Positions 1-7,216 of a stretch of 16,074 nucleotides of DNA are shown piece after piece. The position numbers were made by a program, and so were the translations under genes. This DNA is from an uncultured bacterium (GTDB taxonomy: Bacteria > Eisenbacteria > RBG-16-71-46 > CAIMUX01), in assembly GCA_946886185.1 (NCBI GenBank), contig CAMPIC010000011.1, positions 1 through 16,074 of the forward strand, read 5' to 3'. The notes beneath the pieces were generated by a model. The model was not told where the DNA came from and did no database searches. It was given only the letters and a program-made list of their open reading frames with translations. The number at the start of each line of letters is the position of its first letter. Position 1 is the stretch's first letter.

Positions 1-2486
1 CGCCATCGACGGCGGTGATCGCGTTCGTGGACTCTCCGGTGCCGTTCGCCGATCTGCGCTGGCGGGTCACCGCGCTCTACCTCACTTCCGAGTCGCCTCC
101 TTCCAACGAAGCGGTCGTGACCGAAGAGATGTGGATGACCGAGCCGCAGTCGCTCACCGCCACGGTCATGGGAGATTCGGTCGCGCTCAACTGGAACCGG
201 CCCGGGCCGGTCCATAGCGACAATCCGATCATGCTCTACCGACTCTACGGCGCCTCCGATGACGAGCCTTTCGGCGATCCGATCGCGGAAGTCGTCGATC
301 CGCTCTCGACTATCGAACACATCGATCCGAATGTACCGTTCGGCGACCGCCGGTACGTCGTGACCGCGCTGTACGCGGCAGCCGAAAGCGACTCTTCGAA
401 TGAGGCAGCGGTTTCTCAGTCGGTGTGGTTATCCGCGCCCTCGAACCTCGAGGCCGAAGTCGATGCCGACAACGTCGGGCTGTCGTGGGATCGTCCTTCC
501 CCGCTTCATCCGGATGCGCCCATCGTCTCGTTCCGCATTTTCCGGGCAGAAGACGGAGAACCGTACGGACCTCCCCTCGCGGAAATCCCGGACTCTACGA
601 TCTCCCCCGCATACGTCGACTCGGGCGTGCCGTTCGACGATCTGAGCTATGTCGTGACGAGCCTCTACTCGCAGGGCGAAAGCGATTCCTCGAACGCTGC
701 GGACGTCCCGAAGGAGATCTGGCTCACTCCCGCGCGGAATCTGGCCGCGTCGGTTGCGGTCGACTCCATCACGCTGTCGTGGGATGCGCCCGCGCCGCTT
801 CATCCCGACTCTCCGCCGATCAGCTACCGGATCTTCCGGGCGCTCGAGGGAGATCCGTTCCCCGCTGAGCCGTTGGCCACGGTCGATGCGGACAGCTTCG
901 CAACTTACGGCGACTCCGGATTGCCGGTCGGCGATTACGTCTACGCTGTCGGCGTGGCGTATCCTGAGGCGGTCAGCGACACTTCCAATCACGCGACCGC
1001 CTCGGTGTATCCGCGAGATCCGCCGCACGATCTCGTCGCCACCGTCGAGTCCGACTCGGTCCTGCTGCACTGGTCCGTGCCGGAGCTGGTGCATCCCGAG
1101 AACCCGGTCCTGCTCTACCGCGTCTATCGCGCGAACCCCGGCGAGCCGTTCGGAGAGGATCCCGTGGGCGAGTCCGCGGACACTGTCTTCGTCGATGCCG
1201 GAGTGCCGTTCGACAGCCTGCAATACGCCGTGACCGCGCTCTATGCGAACACGGAGAGCGTCACCTCCGACCTCGAGACGATCCTGGAAGAGGTGTGGAC
1301 CACCGCGCCGAACGGGCTGCTCGCCGAGGCCATCGCCGATACCATTCACCTCTCCTGGAATCGCCCCGGTCCGATCCATCCTGACAACGACCTGGTGCTC
1401 TACCGCGTGTATCGAGCCGCGCTCGGCGATCCGTTCGGAGCGATTCCGCTCGCCGAGGTGACCGATCCGGCTGCGATCGCGCAGTTCCAGGATGCGGGCG
1501 TCCCGTACTCCGATCTGCAGTACATGATGACCGCCTCCTACGCGGTGAGCGCGGAGAGCGACAGTTCCGAGCATGCGGTCGTGCTCGACGAAGTCTGGAA
1601 CGCTCCCCCGTTTTCGCTCGTCAACCAGGTCTCGGCGGACAGCGTACTGCTGCAATGGTCGCGTCCGGTCAACGTGCATCCGGCGAACCCGATCGAGTCG
1701 TACCGAATCTATCGTTCGGACTGGGACGGGCCGTTCGGCGCGCCGCTGGGAGAGATCCCCGATTCCCTGACGACCTATCTCGACGCGGGAGTTCCCCTCG
1801 ACAGTTTGCGATATGCGGTGACCGCGTTGTACACCGGCGGTGAAAGCGATGGCAGCGACTACTCCACAGTGGATGAGCTGATCTGGTTCACACCTCCCGA
1901 GAGTCTGAGCGCGGTCGCGCACGGCGACTCAGTTCATCTGGAATGGCACCGGCCCGGTCCGATCCATTCGGCCAACGATCTCTTGCACTATCGGATCTAT
2001 CGCGCGTTGGACGGCCAGCCGTTCGGGGATCCGCTCGCGGAGGTCATCGATCCGGCGGAGCTGGTGATCCATGAAGATCCGAACGTCCCGTCCGGAACGC
2101 AGGACTATGCCGTGAGCGCCTTGTATGCGGTGCGGGAGAGCGGGCTCTCCCAGATCGTCCAGGTGGTGGTCAACAACACCTCGGGAGTCGGGGAGGTTGC
2201 CAGCAGCGCAAACCTCATGCTCCGCATCGTGCCGAATCCCTTCCATGAGGACGCGGCGGTCCATTTTGCCCCTGCCGGCACCGGGCCCCTCGCGATCGAC
2301 ATCTTCGACGTGAGCGGGGCGCGGGTGCGGGAGCTGTTCCGGTCGCCGGGAGGAAGGGTCGAGGAGCGGTTCATCCTGTGGGACGGGACCGATGGAAACG
2401 GGCATCCGGTGGGCACGGGCACCTATTTCGTGCGCCTCCTGGAAGGAGCCCACGCCGTCACCCAGCGTGTCGTCCTGATGCGCTGA
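1..2486 (+). CDS. Secreted fibronectin-III-like repeat protein with FlgD/type-A-sorting-like C-terminal domain (5' end missing)
   Basis: The reading frame is open to the left window edge, so the true start lies upstream; the GTG at 15 is only the first in-window start-like codon. Numbering from that codon gives 823 residues. After a partial module (1-45) come seven full modules of about 96-98 residues. Each has a Ser/Asp-Val-x-Leu-x-Trp strand, an HP-x-NP turn, a Y-R-[IV]-[YF]-R-A strand, a G-x-PFG loop, a VPF-x-D/S-L-x-Y-x-VTALY strand and a closing Trp (W40, W138, W236, W428, W528, W624). This is the cadence of fibronectin-III/Ig-like beta-sandwich arrays. Residues 731-823 form a separate domain with PNPF (740-743), IFDVSG (763-768), WDGTD (789-793) and a G-T-Y-F-V-R-L ending, like FlgD Ig-like and T9SS type-A sorting domains. 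A cell-surface or extracellular adhesive or structural role is inferred. No catalytic motif is visible. The fold assignment is by pattern only. Confidence 0.85.
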   Translation, partial: PSTAVIAFVDSPVPFADLRWRVTALYLTSESPPSNEAVVTEEMWMTEPQSLTATVMGDSVALNWNRPGPVHSDNPIMLYRLYGASDDEPFGDPIAEVVDPLSTIEHIDPNVPFGDRRYVVTALYAAAESDSSNEAAVSQSVWLSAPSNLEAEVDADNVGLSWDRPSPLHPDAPIVSFRIFRAEDGEPYGPPLAEIPDSTISPAYVDSGVPFDDLSYVVTSLYSQGESDSSNAADVPKEIWLTPARNLAASVAVDSITLSWDAPAPLHPDSPPISYRIFRALEGDPFPAEPLATVDADSFATYGDSGLPVGDYVYAVGVAYPEAVSDTSNHATASVYPRDPPHDLVATVESDSVLLHWSVPELVHPENPVLLYRVYRANPGEPFGEDPVGESADTVFVDAGVPFDSLQYAVTALYANTESVTSDLETILEEVWTTAPNGLLAEAIADTIHLSWNRPGPIHPDNDLVLYRVYRAALGDPFGAIPLAEVTDPAAIAQFQDAGVPYSDLQYMMTASYAVSAESDSSEHAVVLDEVWNAPPFSLVNQVSADSVLLQWSRPVNVHPANPIESYRIYRSDWDGPFGAPLGEIPDSLTTYLDAGVPLDSLRYAVTALYTGGESDGSDYSTVDELIWFTPPESLSAVAHGDSVHLEWHRPGPIHSANDLLHYRIYRALDGQPFGDPLAEVIDPAELVIHEDPNVPSGTQDYAVSALYAVRESGLSQIVQVVVNNTSGVGEVASSANLMLRIVPNPFHEDAAVHFAPAGTGPLAIDIFDVSGARVRELFRSPGGRVEERFILWDGTDGNGHPVGTGTYFVRLLEGAHAVTQRVVLMR

Positions 2487-2509
2487 TATGGGTGTCAGCC
2501 TGGCATCAT

Positions 2510-2623
2510 CCAATGAGCGCCGCTGGCTTGATCAGCGGCCGGTCTGATTCGGGATCTGACCGGATCTCCAATGATCGCCGCTGGTTTGATAAACGGCCGG
2601 TCCGATTCGTGATCTCGGCCGGA
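2510..2623. repeat. Two-copy 58-bp imperfect tandem repeat
   Basis: Copy 1 starts at 2510 and copy 2 at 2568. They align over about 55 bp with roughly seven substitutions and one 1-nt length difference. Both copies share the core GCCGCTGG and CGGCCGGT followed by GATTCG. In copy 1 the segment 2519-2539 folds into a perfect 7-bp stem (GCCGCTG / CAGCGGC, 7-nt loop). In copy 2 two substitutions break that stem, so the hairpin itself is not conserved. Function is unknown; it could be a degenerate local duplication or a pair of binding sites. Confidence 0.75.
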
Positions 2624-2713
2624 CTGGCCGGTCGATCGGCCTCGCTCTGATCGATGCCGGCCCGGTGGGGGTTTCTCCGACCGCGCCGAACCTCGCTCCG
2701 GGCGCCTCTTTGG

Positions 2714-2742
2714 TTGTTTGAGAGCGGCTGACGTGGCAAAAT
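2714..2742 (+). promoter_or_regulatory. Weak sigma70-like promoter candidate for the protease gene
   Basis: TTGTTT (2714-2719) and CAAAAT (2737-2742) are separated by 17 bp, the optimal spacing, but each hexamer matches consensus only partly. The downstream half overlaps an inverted repeat (2726-2754). If used, it would give a leader of roughly 150 nt before the GTG at 2900. Confidence 0.25.
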
Positions 2743-2869
2743 CAATCAGCCACGGGACGGATTGCAACCGTGAGACTCGGTCTCCCATGACTGGTTTTGG
2801 TGGACCTCTCGGTCCGTTTCGAATGGCCCCGTAACCGATCCACTGGAGAGGACCGTCCCCCGACCTCTC
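2726..2869 (+). promoter_or_regulatory. Hairpin-rich leader with mutually exclusive stems upstream of the protease
   Basis: Visible stems are GGCTGA/TCAGCC (2726-2731 with 2746-2751), CGTGGC/GCCACG (2732-2737 with 2749-2754), GAGAC/GTCTC (2772-2784, 3-nt loop), GGACC/GGTCC (2802-2815, 4-nt loop) and GAGAGG/CCTCTC (2846-2851 with 2864-2869). The first two compete for bases 2749-2751. The 9-mer GACCTCTCG occurs at 2803 and again at 2862, so GAGAGG at 2846 could pair with either copy. Such alternatives resemble attenuators, but the stems are only 5-6 bp and such stems arise easily in GC-rich DNA. Regulation is inference. Confidence 0.3.
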
Positions 2870-2899
2870 GTACACGACCATCTCAAGGAGACATCTAGC

Positions 2900-5227
2900 G
2901 TGCGCACGAACTACCCACTCTCGACGTTCGGACGATATCGCCTTCGGGCGGTTCGCGGAACGATGGCGGCCTTCGGGGCCGTCGTTCTGATCGCTTCCGC
3001 GGGAAGCGCTTTCGCGGCCTCCGCTTTTACAAACATCGAGGAGAGCTCGATCCCTGCAATGGGCGAGAAGCTCGCCGCCCCCATTGCTTCGGTCACGATG
3101 AGCCTCGATCTACAAGCTCTTCAGAGCCAGGTGGCGCTCGCCCCGGTCGCGCGGACGGACGACCTTCGTCCCGCTCCGATCATCGAGCTGCCGCTCGCAG
3201 ATGGACGATTCGAGCGATTCCGCGTGCTGGAGTCCCCGATCATGGCTCCCGAGCTCGCGGAGCAGTTCCCCGAGATCAAGACGTACGAAGCGTACGGCGA
3301 AGATGACGCGACCGCGTTCGTCCGGTTCAGCATCACGCCGCTCGGCTTCCACGCGGTCATCTTCCGCTCCGGAGGATCGGTCTGGATCGATCCCTATCAG
3401 ACCGGCGATTTCGAGCACTATTCGGTCTGCCTGCGCAGCGACTATCGCCGCGCCTCGGATCTGGAAGCGTCGACCTGCGGCTTGCAGGCCACTCCGGAGC
3501 AGATCGAGGAGATCGATGCGCTGGTGCGCGAGTACGAAGCGCGCGGCGGCGATTCGACCGGCGACGAGCTTCGGACCTACCGGACGGTCATCGCCGCGAC
3601 GGGAGAGTACACCACCTTCCACGGTGGAACGGTCAATGCGGGGATGGCGGCGATCGCGGTGGCGTTGAACCGCATCAACGGAATCTATCAGCGCGATCTC
3701 TCCGTCCTCCTGCAGCTGGTGGCGAACAACAACCTGGTCGTGTACACCAACGGCGCTACCGATCCGTACAACAACAACAACGGCAGCCAGATGCTGGGTC
3801 AGAACCAGACCAACTGCGACGCCGTGATCGGGGCGGCCAACTACGACATCGGGCACGTCTTCAGCACCGGTGGCGGCGGGATCGCGAATCTCTCCTGCGT
3901 GTGCGTGAACGGCCGCAAGGCGCAGGGCGTGACCGGCCTGCCCGCTCCCACCGGCGACATCTTCTACGTCGACTACGTCGCGCACGAGATGGGTCATCAG
4001 TTCGGAGCCACCCACACCTTCAACTCCATCAACAGCTCCTGCTGCTGCGGAAACCGGAGCGCGGGCACTGCCTACGAGCCGGGGAGCGGCTCGACCATCA
4101 TGGCCTACGCGGGCATTTGCGGCGTGGACAACATCCAGGGGAACAGCGACGACTACTTCCACGTGGGAAGCTTCGTGCAGATTCGCGCCTACACCGAGTC
4201 CGGAAGCGGGAACAACTGCCCGGTCAATACGCCCACGGGAAATGCGCCCCCGGTGGCGGACGCGTTCCAGGGCGCGAACTGGGCGATTCCGATCGGAACC
4301 CCCTTCGAGCTCACCGGATCCGGATCGGACGCCGACGGCGATCCGCTCACCTACTGCTGGGAGCAGTACGACCTCGGCCCGGCCGGCTCCCCGAACAATC
4401 CATCCGGGAACGCGCCCATCTTCCGGTCGTTCGATCCGGTGTCCGGATCCAGCCGCGTCTTCCCGCGCTGGTTCGACATCGTCAACAACACCCAGAGCCA
4501 AGGCGAAATCATGCCGAGCTATGTCCGGAACCTCAAGTTCCGGTTGACGGTCCGCGACGGCCAGGGTGGGTCGCATTATGACGAGGCGGAGATGATCACG
4601 GTCGCGGCGATCGGACCGTTCCAGGTGACCTATCCGAACAACCTCGGCGTGGTCTGGCAGTCCGGGACGAACGAGACCGTTACGTGGAACGTGAACGGCA
4701 CCAACGGAGCTCCGATCAACTGCGCGAACGTGGACATCCTCCTCTCGACCGACGGCGGGTTCACGTATCCGCACACGATCTTGTTGAACACCCCGAACGA
4801 CGGCAGCCAGTCGATTCAGGTGCCGCCGATCGCGACCACGACGGGCCGGATCCGGGTGCAGGCGTCCAACAACGTCTTCTTCGACATCTCGAATCGCAAC
4901 TTCACGATCGAATCGGATCCGTCCAGCGCGCCGGTCGCGGAGCTGCCCGCGGGTCAGATGTTGATCGGAAGCGATCCGAACCCGTTCTCGGGAATCACGC
5001 ACATCCGCTATCGGCTCGAGGAGTCGACGCCGGTCCGGCTGCAGATCTTCGATGCCTCGGGGCGCGTGATGGCGACCCTGGCGGACGGAGTGATGGAAGC
5101 CGGTCTGCACACGAACTCGTGGGACGGAACGGACATCAACAATCGGCGCGTGCCGGCCGGGGTTTACTTCTATCGCTTGGAGGCGGGCAACCATGTCGAG
5201 TCCAAGCAGATGGTGTTGACCAACTAA
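2900..5227 (+). CDS. Secreted reprolysin-like (metzincin, M12-type) zinc metalloprotease with C-terminal FlgD-like domain
   Basis: The 775-residue product starts at GTG 2900, chosen for AAGGAG at 2885-2890 (9-nt spacing). An N-terminal Arg-rich stretch and hydrophobic core (22-38) ending in SAFA-A predict a signal peptide cut near residue 39-40. Residues about 40-225 look like a propeptide. The catalytic domain (about 226-440) carries the full metzincin zinc motif HEMGHQFGATH (H362, E363, H366, H372) and a Met-turn IMAY with M401, plus several cysteines. Then follow a PKD/cadherin-like domain with SDADGDPLTY (about 448-570), another Ig-like beta domain (about 575-680) and the C-terminal domain 687-775 with PNPF (693-696), IFDASG and WDGTD. 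It is expected to hydrolyse extracellular or surface proteins; the substrate is unknown. The same C-terminal domain in the upstream repeat protein suggests a shared export or anchoring route. All key catalytic residues are present. Confidence 0.9.
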   Translation: MRTNYPLSTFGRYRLRAVRGTMAAFGAVVLIASAGSAFAASAFTNIEESSIPAMGEKLAAPIASVTMSLDLQALQSQVALAPVARTDDLRPAPIIELPLADGRFERFRVLESPIMAPELAEQFPEIKTYEAYGEDDATAFVRFSITPLGFHAVIFRSGGSVWIDPYQTGDFEHYSVCLRSDYRRASDLEASTCGLQATPEQIEEIDALVREYEARGGDSTGDELRTYRTVIAATGEYTTFHGGTVNAGMAAIAVALNRINGIYQRDLSVLLQLVANNNLVVYTNGATDPYNNNNGSQMLGQNQTNCDAVIGAANYDIGHVFSTGGGGIANLSCVCVNGRKAQGVTGLPAPTGDIFYVDYVAHEMGHQFGATHTFNSINSSCCCGNRSAGTAYEPGSGSTIMAYAGICGVDNIQGNSDDYFHVGSFVQIRAYTESGSGNNCPVNTPTGNAPPVADAFQGANWAIPIGTPFELTGSGSDADGDPLTYCWEQYDLGPAGSPNNPSGNAPIFRSFDPVSGSSRVFPRWFDIVNNTQSQGEIMPSYVRNLKFRLTVRDGQGGSHYDEAEMITVAAIGPFQVTYPNNLGVVWQSGTNETVTWNVNGTNGAPINCANVDILLSTDGGFTYPHTILLNTPNDGSQSIQVPPIATTTGRIRVQASNNVFFDISNRNFTIESDPSSAPVAELPAGQMLIGSDPNPFSGITHIRYRLEESTPVRLQIFDASGRVMATLADGVMEAGLHTNSWDGTDINNRRVPAGVYFYRLEAGNHVESKQMVLTN

Positions 5228-5309
5228 GATACCCGGCGCGGCCAGCTGCGGTTGAGATCTGACTCTGACCGCGGCCGGCGGTAATCGAACCTGCGCCGAA
5301 CGGCATGAG

Positions 5310-5342
5310 AAAAGGGAGGGGACTTGCTCCCCTCCCTTTTTT
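5310..5342. terminator. Strong bidirectional intrinsic terminator between convergent genes
   Basis: A perfect 13-bp inverted repeat, 5310-5322 with 5328-5340, encloses a 5-nt loop (CTTGC). The G/C core is flanked by an A-run on the left and six Ts (5337-5342) on the right. Read on +, it follows the protease stop by about 80 nt. Read on -, it follows the PPIase stop at 5429 by about 90 nt with a four-T tract. It can therefore serve both converging units. Confidence 0.93.
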
Positions 5343-5428
5343 CGTATCCACTCGGATACCTCGAAACGTCTGCCTGACGAGGCCTCCCCGGATCAGCTTT
5401 GGCGCCGCCCGATCTTCACCGGAGTGAA

Positions 5429-6445
5429 TCAGATCTCGCGCTTGATCTTCACCTCGTCGCGCTGCTCCGCCAGGAACTCCATGACGCGGTCGTTGACGCG
5501 GTCTTGCTGCAGCTTCTGGATGATTTGCGCGGAGATCCGGTCGAAATCCATCGGTCCCGACGGCTGCTTCTCTTCCACCTTGATGACGTGCCAGCCGAAC
5601 TGGGTCTTGACCGGTCCCGAAACCGCTCCGGGAGCGAGGGTGAACGCCACCGAATCGAAGGGGGCGACCATCTGGCCCCGTGTGAAGAAGCCCAGGTCGC
5701 CGCCGTTCTGGCTCGTGGTCTCGTCCTCCGAGGCATCCCTGGCGACCGCGATGAAGTCCTCCCCTCCCTGGACGCGCTTGTGGGCCGCCTCCGCTCGTTG
5801 GCGAGCAGCGGCATCCTCCTCCGGCGTGGAATTCTGTGTGGTCCGCATCAGGATGTGACGCGCATGCACCGCTTCCGGGCTCACGAACTCGGCCGGATGC
5901 GTGTCGAAATAGGTTCGGGCTTCGGCCAGCGTGACGTTGATGGTATCGGTGAAGGCCGATTGCACGAAGTTGCGGATGGTCAGGTCGGACCGGAAGCTCT
6001 CCAGGAAGTCCTCTTGCGTCATTCCCTGCTGCTGGAGGGCGTTCGTGAACTCCACTTCACTGGGGAAGCGGGCCTTGATCTGCGCAACCGCGGTGTTGAA
6101 GTCGGCGTCGGTGACCCCGAAACCCCGATCCTCCGCCGCCATTACGAGCAGCTTCTGATCGATCAGATTGTCGAGCGCCTTCTGCTGCAGGACCGCGGTG
6201 GGAGCATTGGGATCGATGTCCGGAGGCCGGTTCACGCGCATCGCCTGCACCACCCGATTCATCTCGCCGAGTGTGATCGTCTCGTCGTCGATCTCCGCGA
6301 CCACCTTGGTGGGCTCGCCCGTCACTTCCTGGGTGGGGGGCTGCAGGCTCTCCGTCGATGAGCCTCCCCTCTCGTTGCTTTGCTCGCTTCCCCCCCCGCA
6401 ACCGACGAGGGCCAATCCGATCCAGATCGCGACGAACGTTCGCAC
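5429..6445 (-). CDS. Parvulin-type peptidyl-prolyl cis-trans isomerase lipoprotein (SurA/PrsA-like)
   Basis: This 338-residue protein starts at GTG 6445-6443, chosen for GGAGGT at 6451-6456 with 5-nt spacing. A short signal peptide ends in the lipobox LVGC (C16), followed by GGGS, so it is probably lipid-anchored and periplasmic. A low-complexity linker (17-45) leads to a SurA-N-like helical domain (about 46-185). One PpiC/rotamase domain follows (about 190-295) with HARHILM (194-200), GGDLGFF (248-254), a Met-Val-x-PFD segment and the closing GWHVIKV (284-290), all hallmarks of parvulins. A helical tail ends the protein. The family catalyses proline isomerisation and assists folding of exported or outer-membrane proteins, which fits the secreted products encoded next door. 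SurA usually has two parvulin domains; here there is one, as in PrsA/PpiD-like proteins. Its clients are not deducible. Confidence 0.93.
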   Translation of the reverse strand: MRTFVAIWIGLALVGCGGGSEQSNERGGSSTESLQPPTQEVTGEPTKVVAEIDDETITLGEMNRVVQAMRVNRPPDIDPNAPTAVLQQKALDNLIDQKLLVMAAEDRGFGVTDADFNTAVAQIKARFPSEVEFTNALQQQGMTQEDFLESFRSDLTIRNFVQSAFTDTINVTLAEARTYFDTHPAEFVSPEAVHARHILMRTTQNSTPEEDAAARQRAEAAHKRVQGGEDFIAVARDASEDETTSQNGGDLGFFTRGQMVAPFDSVAFTLAPGAVSGPVKTQFGWHVIKVEEKQPSGPMDFDRISAQIIQKLQQDRVNDRVMEFLAEQRDEVKIKREI

Positions 6446-6754
6446 GCCTTACCTCCGTACTCGCCGGGTTCGATTCGCTGCGGTCGTCGGCCGGCCGGGG
6501 CGAAACTTCCCTCGTCAGCTCCTCGGTTTCCCCCAGGCGCCTTGCCCGAGCGGTCATTTCCGGCTTGGATGGCCGCCGTCAGGCGTTCCGATCCCGGCTT
6601 CGATCCGAGGCGAAGCACGGAGTCTCGCACTCGGCAGGCTGACGAGGCAACTGCCTGCGGCAAGAGTCGCGGCTTGCGTCCGTGGGCGTGAAAGCGGTTC
6701 GGCCGGCCAGGCTCCGCCGGAGCATCCGGCGTGTCTGTTACGAGTCCTGGGCGG
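6446..6754. other. 309-bp intergenic region, no gene seen
   Basis: This lies between the stop of the small unknown protein and the start of the PPIase, both on the - strand. Apart from the PPIase ribosome binding site and the hairpin at 6715-6731, nothing recognisable is present. Open frames here lack ribosome binding sites and are arginine/proline-rich shadows typical of GC-rich DNA. A PPIase promoter should lie here, but no convincing hexamers were found. Confidence 0.5.
6715..6731 (-). terminator. Hairpin without U-tract downstream of the desaturase unit
   Basis: A perfect 7-bp stem (CGCCGGA / TCCGGCG) with a 3-nt loop lies about 24 nt past the stop of the gene at 6755. It has no T-run on either strand, so it is at best a weak or factor-assisted terminator or a 3'-end stabilising hairpin. 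Confidence 0.3.
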
Positions 6755-7216
6755 TCAGGAAGGATCGTGCAGGGTGAAGGTGACGCCGCGCAGCCGGCGC
6801 ATGGCGTGGACCACCTGCACGTGGAAGAGGGAAACGTCGGCCGAGCCGGCGAGCGCCGCCTCGTATCGGAGCTGGAACTCCGCTTCTTCCGGACCGCGGT
6901 CGAGGATGAGCCGGTCCAGGTCGGCCACGAGTTCCTCGGCGTCTCCCTGCTGAGGATCGACCAGCAGGGCGTCGAGTCGCGCGATCTTGGAGGAAAGCAG
7001 ACGCAGCCATGCGAGCTCGGAATCCTCCATGAGCAGCCTCAGCAGTTCCCCCGGCGCTGCGACCCTGCCGTGAGCGCGCTCCCATTCCCCCCGCGCGATC
7101 TCCATGAGCGCTTTGTGGTGTGCCACGAGGGCGGAGCGGAGCTCGCGAAGAGAGCCTTCCTCATCCGAACCGAATCGCTTTCGATTCGCGCGGGGCGGGC
7201 GGGGGTCTTCGCTCAC
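6755..7216 (-). CDS. Small conserved-looking protein of unknown function, translationally coupled to the desaturase
   Basis: The 153-residue product starts at GTG 7216-7214, overlapping the desaturase stop as GTGA. A GGGGAT element about 8 nt upstream lies inside the desaturase codons. It has no signal peptide or membrane segment and is predicted soluble and mostly helical. An N-terminal charged stretch (1-20) is followed by LRSALVAHHKALM, a GELLRLLMEDSELAWLR segment (about 56-72) and SKIARLDALL, with a C-terminal helix ending in FHVQVVHAMRRL. I recall unnamed proteobacterial proteins with a similar helix pattern (a residue pair before W-L-R, then I-x-x-I/L-D), but I cannot assign a named family. 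The tight overlap implies co-expression with the desaturase, so a link to lipid modification is possible but unproven. Confidence 0.72.
   Translation of the reverse strand: MSEDPRPPRANRKRFGSDEEGSLRELRSALVAHHKALMEIARGEWERAHGRVAAPGELLRLLMEDSELAWLRLLSSKIARLDALLVDPQQGDAEELVADLDRLILDRGPEEAEFQLRYEAALAGSADVSLFHVQVVHAMRRLRGVTFTLHDPS

Larger units (their letters stand above)
2487..2899. other. 413-bp intergenic region: tandem duplication plus hairpin-rich leader of the protease gene
   Basis: There is no convincing gene between the repeat protein and the protease. The left part (2510-2623) is an imperfect 58-bp tandem duplication. The right part (about 2714-2899) has a weak promoter-like pair and a series of short inverted repeats before the protease ribosome binding site. 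No U-tract terminator is seen after the upstream stop codon; the nearest hairpin (2519-2539) lacks one. Short open frames here show no ribosome binding site and no recognisable protein. Confidence 0.6.

Noticed and set aside
429..1922. 497-codon open frame on the - strand opposite the repeat protein
   Set aside because: It repeats with the same ~290-bp period as the + strand modules and is Arg-rich without domains, so it is a shadow of the repeat array.
2510..2623. Possible CRISPR array
   Set aside because: Only two directly abutting units occur, with no spacers and no cas genes.
2731..2765. Sigma54-type promoter beginning with TGGCA at 2734
   Set aside because: The required GC element (TTGC-like) is not at the correct spacing, and no sigma54 activator context is visible.
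3110..5194. 694-codon open frame on the - strand opposite the protease
   Set aside because: It mirrors the protease codons, has Arg/Asp/His/Val-rich low-information composition and no recognisable motif. The + strand product has a signal peptide and an intact zinc site.
5399..6361. 320-codon + strand open frame opposite the PPIase
   Set aside because: The - strand frame has a lipobox, parvulin motifs and a strong ribosome binding site; the + frame has none.
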